DNA of 58,681 nucleotides from an uncultured Prevotella sp. (GTDB taxonomy: Bacteria > Bacteroidota > Bacteroidia > Bacteroidales > Bacteroidaceae), in contig USRA01000004.1 of the NCBI GenBank assembly GCA_900557035.1, positions 1-58,681 of the forward strand, read 5' to 3'. Below the pieces are notes generated by a model. It saw only the letters and a list, made by a program, of their open reading frames with translations. It searched no databases and was not told the DNA's origin. This document shows positions 53,457-58,681 of this stretch, piece after piece. How positions within the stretch are numbered: the stretch's first letter is position 1; every line of letters begins with the position of its first letter. A program made the translations under genes and the position numbers.

Positions 53457-53486
53457 CTCTGGGCGGAGCGCAAGCTCTGCTCAGAG
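53457..53486 (+). other. strong 13-bp hairpin with GCAA tetraloop after repeat copy 2
   Basis: CTCTGGGCGGAGC (53457-53469) pairs with GCTCTGCTCAGAG (53474-53486) with two G-U pairs. Pairing with G-U but not A-C indicates folding as RNA from the plus strand. The loop is GCAA, a GNRA tetraloop. It ends about 40 nt before the KAP start codon. Confidence 0.85.
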
Positions 53487-53525
53487 TTTATGTTTTCTTG
53501 TTAATCATGATTAAATTAGAAAACA

Positions 53526-55901
53526 ATGAAAGATAGTATAATAATAAAGGACTGTATATACCTCTGGGGGGTTGTATTCTATGGGGCTGTTCATGGCGAG
53601 ATATCGAAGAGTCTTAATGATAAATTCTCAGGATTATTCTCAATGTTATATACCGCATATTCTAGTTTTGAGCTTCTATCGACCTTTACTGCAGTACTCA
53701 TTACTGGAGTATTACTGTATTTTGCTAGCAGGAAATATGAAGATCATCACTTTTCATGGAATAAGTTATGTCTCGAGATTTTTGGAATAGAGGTCTTATG
53801 GCTGATTCCCTATGATTGGCAGACGCCAACTGTAGGTATGTTTCCTATACCCCTGTTCCATTATGGAGCCATATTGGTATTTGCATTAATTGTTGCTGAT
53901 GCTGTGAGATGGTTGAGTAATCAATATGATAAGCGTAAGCCTATCGATGCAGAGCCATTTACTATAGATACCATATCACATCACCAGATAGATGCAGTCC
54001 GTGCTCAATATGCCGATGAATTTATGTTAAAGTTTCAGGCAATAGAGAATGATACAGATTCCTATTCTGTCGTTTTTTATGGAAACTGGGGATCAGGAAA
54101 GACGGTGTTCTTACGATATATAGAGACGAAATTGAGGGAAAAACATCAAGAGGTTATATGGTTTAATCCATGGAAATGCCAGAGTATCCAACAGATCAAC
54201 ATAGATTTCTTCAATCTCTTGACTGGTGTTTTAAAGCAGTATGACTCTTCTTTAGCAAAACCGATACTGAAATATTCCGATTTGTTAGATTCGGTAGAGG
54301 CTCCTAAGATAGTAGAGTATATCATAAATCTGTTCTCTTCCCAGGAAGGCAGTATGTCTGAATTGAAGGACCATATCATAGAATCACTTTCTGAAATCAA
54401 AGTACCTATCTACATTTTTATAGATGATTTGGATAGAATGGATGCCGATGAAATACTTGCAGTGATTGGGCTTCTCAGAAATACGGCAAACTTCCCATAT
54501 TTGAAATATGTGGTAGGCTGCGATAGAGACTATCTTCTGGAAAAGTTGAAGGAAAAGAATATAGACCAAGATTATTTGCAGAAAATCTTTATGGCTGAGT
54601 TTTATCTGCCAGAAATTTATGCGGTTGCCCCTTATTACGAGGAATGTCGTAAGGATATTGAAAAGATGACACAAGATGCCATTGTTCGTAATTTCTTTGA
54701 AGTGCTTTATGGGAATAAGCCTTCAATCATCAATCAAGTATTGGGGAATGTAAGACAGGCTAAGAGATTTGCTAGAGAATTGGTGCTCGATTGGGAGTTT
54801 GCTAAAAAGAATAGCACCGGTCGACAACTTGAAATTCTTTTTGAGGACTATTTTTGGCTAGAGTTATTGAAATACCACAATCAGTCCGACTATGATAAAT
54901 TGCAGAATAACCCATCCGATTTCTTCGATACCAGGAAAAATCCTAGATATAAAGTACCAATGTATGTACTGAAAAAGGAGTTCCAGGAGGATGGCCTAAA
55001 AAATAAAATTGAAACAAAAATATTGGAATTCATTTTCCCGTATGATAACTCTCGTCTTCTATCTTCAAGGTCTGTAGCCATGGTAGAAAACTACGTTAAG
55101 TATTTCTCTTTTGGAAAAGCAGTGAACCATATCAGTCAATCTGAGTTCGTTGATTTACTGAATAGAAATAATCCTGATGAAGTTGAAACAGAGATTAAAG
55201 AGATGACTTTGAAAAAACTGTTGTCTTTACAACAGTTAATGCGAATGCAAAATCTCACTAAGTTTAGCTTGGAAAGCAAAAAAGGATATATTGATATAAT
55301 TTATGCTTTATCTATACGTTTAAATCATTCTTTAATGTCACCGATATTGGAGGATGGATTGATTCCTCTATTAAAGGATAACGATGAGAAGGTAAATAGT
55401 TATCTCCTGAATAGGCTTAATGCTAGCACAGGATATAGTAACATACTGGTATCATCATCAATTTGTAATTCATTGCTCTATCATTCAAAGGTGAATAATT
55501 TTACAAATTTTCCAGAGGAGGACTTAAAGAAAATAATGAAAAAGAACTTTGCTAAAATTGTAGAGAATTATAAATGTGATGCTTCTGAAATACTGATTAA
55601 GCGTAAGGTTGTGAATCGGCTAGTATTGTTGTCGGTGGTTAGTTATCCTGTATTTGATGAAGAAGGTAATTTTGAATATAATAATTATGACTGTATAATA
55701 ATAGAAGAAATCATCAATTACTTTAAGGAGCATAAGAGCAAGAATCTTCAAGCTATTAAAGACTTCGAAATAATTGTAGTTCCTGATGAGTATCCACAAG
55801 AAGCTTTTGATGAATTGGAAATTAAAAAGCAAGAAGAAATTGAAAGTTTATTTGGCTCAACAAAAAATTATGAGAGGTTTAAGGCTGAATGCTTTGAGTA
55901 A
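53526..55901 (+). CDS. KAP family P-loop NTPase with N-terminal membrane helices
   Basis: This 791-residue protein has two to four hydrophobic helices in the first 135 residues (about 10-20, 50-66, 83-97, 115-131), then a KAP NTPase domain. Walker A is YGNWGSGKT near 185-193, the KAP-typical WFNPWKCQS near 214-222, and Walker B IYIFIDDLDRMDADE near 293-307; CDRDYL follows near 334-339. The C-terminal 350 residues are helical without known motif. KAP NTPases are predicted membrane-associated defence or stress proteins. Its base composition is clearly more A+T-rich than the core genes. Confidence 0.85.
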   Translation: MKDSIIIKDCIYLWGVVFYGAVHGEISKSLNDKFSGLFSMLYTAYSSFELLSTFTAVLITGVLLYFASRKYEDHHFSWNKLCLEIFGIEVLWLIPYDWQTPTVGMFPIPLFHYGAILVFALIVADAVRWLSNQYDKRKPIDAEPFTIDTISHHQIDAVRAQYADEFMLKFQAIENDTDSYSVVFYGNWGSGKTVFLRYIETKLREKHQEVIWFNPWKCQSIQQINIDFFNLLTGVLKQYDSSLAKPILKYSDLLDSVEAPKIVEYIINLFSSQEGSMSELKDHIIESLSEIKVPIYIFIDDLDRMDADEILAVIGLLRNTANFPYLKYVVGCDRDYLLEKLKEKNIDQDYLQKIFMAEFYLPEIYAVAPYYEECRKDIEKMTQDAIVRNFFEVLYGNKPSIINQVLGNVRQAKRFARELVLDWEFAKKNSTGRQLEILFEDYFWLELLKYHNQSDYDKLQNNPSDFFDTRKNPRYKVPMYVLKKEFQEDGLKNKIETKILEFIFPYDNSRLLSSRSVAMVENYVKYFSFGKAVNHISQSEFVDLLNRNNPDEVETEIKEMTLKKLLSLQQLMRMQNLTKFSLESKKGYIDIIYALSIRLNHSLMSPILEDGLIPLLKDNDEKVNSYLLNRLNASTGYSNILVSSSICNSLLYHSKVNNFTNFPEEDLKKIMKKNFAKIVENYKCDASEILIKRKVVNRLVLLSVVSYPVFDEEGNFEYNNYDCIIIEEIINYFKEHKSKNLQAIKDFEIIVVPDEYPQEAFDELEIKKQEEIESLFGSTKNYERFKAECFE

Positions 55902-56008
55902 TTATGGTTTTGGTTATAAGTATTCTTGCCATGATTTAGGAATTGTAATGTTAAATATTTATTAATACTATATAGATATTGTTTTTGATTTAGATTATCT
56001 AGTACTCG
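55902..56008. other. A+T-rich gap, no feature seen
   Basis: Between the KAP stop and the acetyltransferase remains there is only A+T-rich sequence with no promoter match, hairpin or frame that I can support. Confidence 0.5.
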
Positions 56009-56290
56009 AAATCTATTTTGTCATTTAGCAATCTTTATGCATAAACATTATGTTATAAAGTATGGAGTGTATATTAAAAGTGATACAATGATAGGATACG
56101 TGTTCTATATAGGATATAGTATCGGAGCTGTGATACATCTAATATAGTGATAGGTAATAATTATAATATAAGCCAGTTTTTATCTATAGGCAGTAATCAT
56201 GGAACACCAGCTGTGATAGGAGACAATGTATATATTGGTTCTCATGTTTCTATAGTTGTAACTGCTTGTAAAATAGAGGGGACGCTCTAA
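56009..56290 (+). pseudogene. remains of a hexapeptide-repeat (CysE/LacA/NodL-type) acetyltransferase
   Basis: Two frames contain hexapeptide-repeat pieces. The first (to 56147) reads KYGVYIKSDTMIGYVFYIG and [10 protein letters not shown]; the second (to 56290) reads [18 protein letters not shown] and [17 protein letters not shown]. Together they match the C-terminal left-handed beta helix of serine/sugar acetyltransferases common in capsule loci. There is a frameshift near 56140 and an early stop, and the N-terminal part is gone. It is a dead capsule gene. Confidence 0.82.
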
Positions 56291-56305
56291 TTGTGATATA
56301 TAAAA

Positions 56306-57313
56306 ATGAGTGAAGAGAATAATAAAATAGTTGGTGGTACAAGGATACCTGAACTCGATATCATGAAACTTGTTGGTATTGTATTAGTTGTCGTTGGTCA
56401 TGTAACAAGGATGTTTACTCCGCAAGGGCTAATTCCTCAAGCGGACGATACTGGTATTATGGATATTTTAACTAAGGTAATATATAGTTTTCATATGCCA
56501 TTATTCGTTTTTGTTTCAGGAATGACTTTTGCTCTTATTGCCACAAAACGAAGTAACTATCATAACATAATTTCCTTCATGCGAAAAAAAACAATGAGAT
56601 TAATGATTCCATATTTTTCATTTGCAATATTGTGGGTTTTGCCATTTATGGTTGGATTTGGCTTTCGGGATTTAAAGTCTTATTTTATTAATGGAATTTG
56701 TTTATCTCTTGATAGTAGGCATTTATGGTATGTATGGATGCTCTTCAATGTCTTCTTGTTAGTTTATATACTACGTATTGTAATTAATAAGGTAAAACTT
56801 GCCCCATATTTTCTTTTACCAATAAGTTGTATAATATTGATATTTGAGATGCGATGGGGGGGGAAGATTCCATATTTTCAGATAGATAATTCTTTGGTTT
56901 ATCAATTTTGGTTCATTTTGGGATATATTGCAATGATTTATAGGAAATATTTGAATATACTCTTCTCAATATTGATTATTGTTGTTTTGGGATTTATAGA
57001 ACGTGCATCATTGCTCTATGCTTTGTTAGGGATTTATGCTATTTATTTGCTTTCTCTTCGGTTAACATATCTTACTCGTTTTACGTTTATAAATAAAGTG
57101 AACAGTAATATCTTTGGAATATATTTATTTCATCCTGTTATCATTTATCTCTTTTTCTATTATTTAGATAAGAGTGAAATAGGGGTACTCCCTATTACTG
57201 TAAGTGTTGTAGTCATAAGTTTCATTCTTTCTTTTTATTTAACAGAATTGATGAGAAAACTGCATTTGAATTTGTTGATTGGTGAAAAAAGACAAAATGA
57301 CAGACATAAATAA
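56306..57313 (+). CDS. acyltransferase 3 family membrane protein
   Basis: This is a 335-residue polytopic protein with about ten helices. The start of the acyltransferase-3 domain is typical: PELDIMKLVGIVLVVVGHV with the conserved His near residue 32, and YSFHMPLFVFVSGM near 62-75. Such proteins move acetyl or other acyl groups onto surface sugars, here probably capsule O-acetylation. The C-terminus is basic. It overlaps the flippase gene by 17 nt. The gene is markedly A+T-rich, as usual for late-acquired capsule genes. Confidence 0.88.
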   Translation: MSEENNKIVGGTRIPELDIMKLVGIVLVVVGHVTRMFTPQGLIPQADDTGIMDILTKVIYSFHMPLFVFVSGMTFALIATKRSNYHNIISFMRKKTMRLMIPYFSFAILWVLPFMVGFGFRDLKSYFINGICLSLDSRHLWYVWMLFNVFLLVYILRIVINKVKLAPYFLLPISCIILIFEMRWGGKIPYFQIDNSLVYQFWFILGYIAMIYRKYLNILFSILIIVVLGFIERASLLYALLGIYAIYLLSLRLTYLTRFTFINKVNSNIFGIYLFHPVIIYLFFYYLDKSEIGVLPITVSVVVISFILSFYLTELMRKLHLNLLIGEKRQNDRHK

Positions 57314-58631
57314 AACTAATAATAAACGTATCGCAAAGAATACGATAGTTCTTTACTTGCGCATGATATTTATTTTATGCGTAGGTCTTTTTACTAGCCG
57401 TGTTGTTCTCAATACTTTAGGTGTTGTTGATTATGGACTTTACAACGTGGTGGGCGGGTTCGTGACAATTTTTACTTTTTTTAATGGTGCAATGTCTACA
57501 GCTACTCAACGTTTTATTACATTTGAGTTGGCAAAAGGTGATATAGAGCGACAAAAGGCGACTTTTTCTACAGCAATTATTATCCATTTTGTTCTTGCTG
57601 CTCTGATATTTCTTTTTGCAGAGACTGTTGGCATGTGGATGCTTTATGAAAAAATGGTAATACCTGAAGGACGTTTTGCTGCCGCAATGTGGGTTTATCA
57701 GTTATCTATAGCTTCTTGTATGCTTAGTATTGTATCTTTGCCGTATAATGCGATGATAATTGCACATGAAAAGATGTCTGCTTTTGCGTTTATCTCCATT
57801 ATGGATGTTGTGCTTAAATTGGTGATAGTTTATTTCTTAATTATTACATCATTTGATAGGTTGATTTTCTATGCAGTGTTACTTTTTGGAGTACAGTTGC
57901 TAGATAGAATTATATATGGTACATACTGCTCAAAGCATTTTGTCGAAGCAAAATTTGTTTTTACTTTTGATAAGCGAATTTTTAAGGAAATGAGTAATAT
58001 TGCAGGATGGAGTCTCTTTGGTAATTTGGCGGGAGTTGGTTATACACAAGGTATAAACTTGTTGTTAAACATATTCTTTGGTCCTGCTATAAATGCTGCT
58101 AGAGGAGTTGCTGTAACTGTTCAAGGAATTGTAACGGGTTTTGTTTCTAATTTTCAAATGGCACTTAATCCCCAGATTACAAAAACTTATGCGGTAAATG
58201 ATTTAAGGAGAATGCATCAATTAATATTTGCAAGTTCTAAAGTGTCATTTTTCCTTTTACTATTAATTGTGTTACCTGTATCTATTTATGCCGATGTTAT
58301 TCTCAAACTTTGGCTAAAAAATGTACCAGACCATACTGTTTGGTTCCTTCGCTTAACACTTTGTATCATGCTTGTTGAAGCTTTGGCCAATCCTCTAATG
58401 GTTTCTTCTCAGGCTACAGGTAGGGTTAAAATCTATCAAAGTGTAGTTGGTGGCACGTTATTACTTATCGTACCTTTTTCATATATTGTTCTCAGAATGA
58501 GAGGGGTGCCAGAAAGTGTTTTTTGTGTCCATTTACTAATAGCTGTTATAGCTCAAACTTTTCGAATAGTAATCATAGGGCGCTATATACATATGTCTTT
58601 TGGCGTATATTTAAAGAATGTGTTATTGTGA
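57297..58631 (+). CDS. Wzx-type oligosaccharide flippase
   Basis: This polytopic protein of 444 residues has about 12 helices, of the polysaccharide flippase (MATE-related) superfamily. It begins with RIAKNTIVLYLRMIFILCVG and NTLGVVDYGLYNVVGGFV, the usual Wzx opening with the 'LG..DYG.Y' motif. The middle has GWSLFGNLAGVGYTQGINLLL. It would move lipid-linked repeat units across the inner membrane for capsule assembly. I start at the ATG at 57297; a TTG at 57279 would add six residues. The 3' end lies 50 bp from the window edge. Confidence 0.88.
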   Translation: MTDINKTNNKRIAKNTIVLYLRMIFILCVGLFTSRVVLNTLGVVDYGLYNVVGGFVTIFTFFNGAMSTATQRFITFELAKGDIERQKATFSTAIIIHFVLAALIFLFAETVGMWMLYEKMVIPEGRFAAAMWVYQLSIASCMLSIVSLPYNAMIIAHEKMSAFAFISIMDVVLKLVIVYFLIITSFDRLIFYAVLLFGVQLLDRIIYGTYCSKHFVEAKFVFTFDKRIFKEMSNIAGWSLFGNLAGVGYTQGINLLLNIFFGPAINAARGVAVTVQGIVTGFVSNFQMALNPQITKTYAVNDLRRMHQLIFASSKVSFFLLLLIVLPVSIYADVILKLWLKNVPDHTVWFLRLTLCIMLVEALANPLMVSSQATGRVKIYQSVVGGTLLLIVPFSYIVLRMRGVPESVFCVHLLIAVIAQTFRIVIIGRYIHMSFGVYLKNVLL

Positions 58632-58640
58632 CGATAGCGC

Positions 58641-58681
58641 TGTATCGGTACCACGCGTAGCGTTGTAATCGGTACCATGCT
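58641..58681. repeat. start of a short repeat at the window edge
   Basis: GTATCGGTACCACGC and GTAATCGGTACCATGC follow one another with a period of about 24 bp. Only two units fit in the window, so the array may continue beyond it. It lies 10 bp after the flippase stop. Confidence 0.55.

Overview
The window looks like chromosome of a gut Bacteroidales bacterium, most likely Prevotellaceae (Prevotella/Segatella copri-like). The evidence is gene content and promoters. There is a fused MurF-alanine racemase, UpxY-type NusG paralogs with capsule export genes, a SusD-like lipoprotein, a DUF3098 gene beside ftsX, and many promoters of the Bacteroidetes type (TTG/TTTG, about 19-20 bp, then TAnnTTTG).

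Positions 1-38600 are mostly ordinary core genome. First comes an envelope/tRNA operon (ftsX, DUF3098, uppP, truB, queA, folK). A secreted-protein gene of unknown function follows, lying between two copies of the rpsO terminator region and transcribed from a promoter enclosed by an inverted repeat. Then come rpsO and typA (divergent), a BASS-like transporter, a GH29 fucosidase pair, luxS-mtnN (activated methyl cycle), an outer-membrane barrel, yfhO-GSCFA and murF-alr. Next is a uronate/glycan cluster: a GatC-like PTS IIC, an exported KduI, an ExuT-type MFS transporter and a large GH2 enzyme. After a nitroreductase, folB, an amidase and an MCE/MlaD protein come dnaA, an orphan SusD-like lipoprotein, an M18 aminopeptidase broken by one frameshift, and rmuC.

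Positions 38600-58681 are accessory: a rearranged capsule locus. It starts with the C-terminal stump of a sugar-phosphate transferase and a repeat-rich intergenic region, then upxY, wza-like, wzc-like and cpsB-like genes. The cpsB 3' end overlaps a 31-residue 'smalltalk' ORF on the other strand. That ORF belongs to a minus-strand cassette (VirE-like primase/helicase, DUF4248 protein, HU-like protein, smalltalk). Beyond it lie predicted defence genes: a lone AAA ATPase with a possibly truncated partner, an AAA ATPase + RloB pair (RloAB/AbiL/PARIS-like logic), and a membrane-anchored KAP NTPase. Among them are a 35-codon stump of UDP-glucose dehydrogenase and a decayed hexapeptide acetyltransferase. 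The window ends with an acyltransferase-3 and a Wzx-type flippase. So the locus looks like a capsule region repeatedly broken and refilled with defence cassettes.

The most unusual structure is a 189-bp direct repeat (50763-50951 and 53257-53445, 7 mismatches, no indels) bracketing the RloAB cassette. It carries a conserved stem-loop whose loop varies, then interleaved stems of pseudoknot type. Each copy is immediately followed by a strong but sequence-unrelated hairpin. It could be a structured leader RNA or a cassette-exchange site. No tRNA, rRNA, CRISPR array or complete insertion sequence was recognised.
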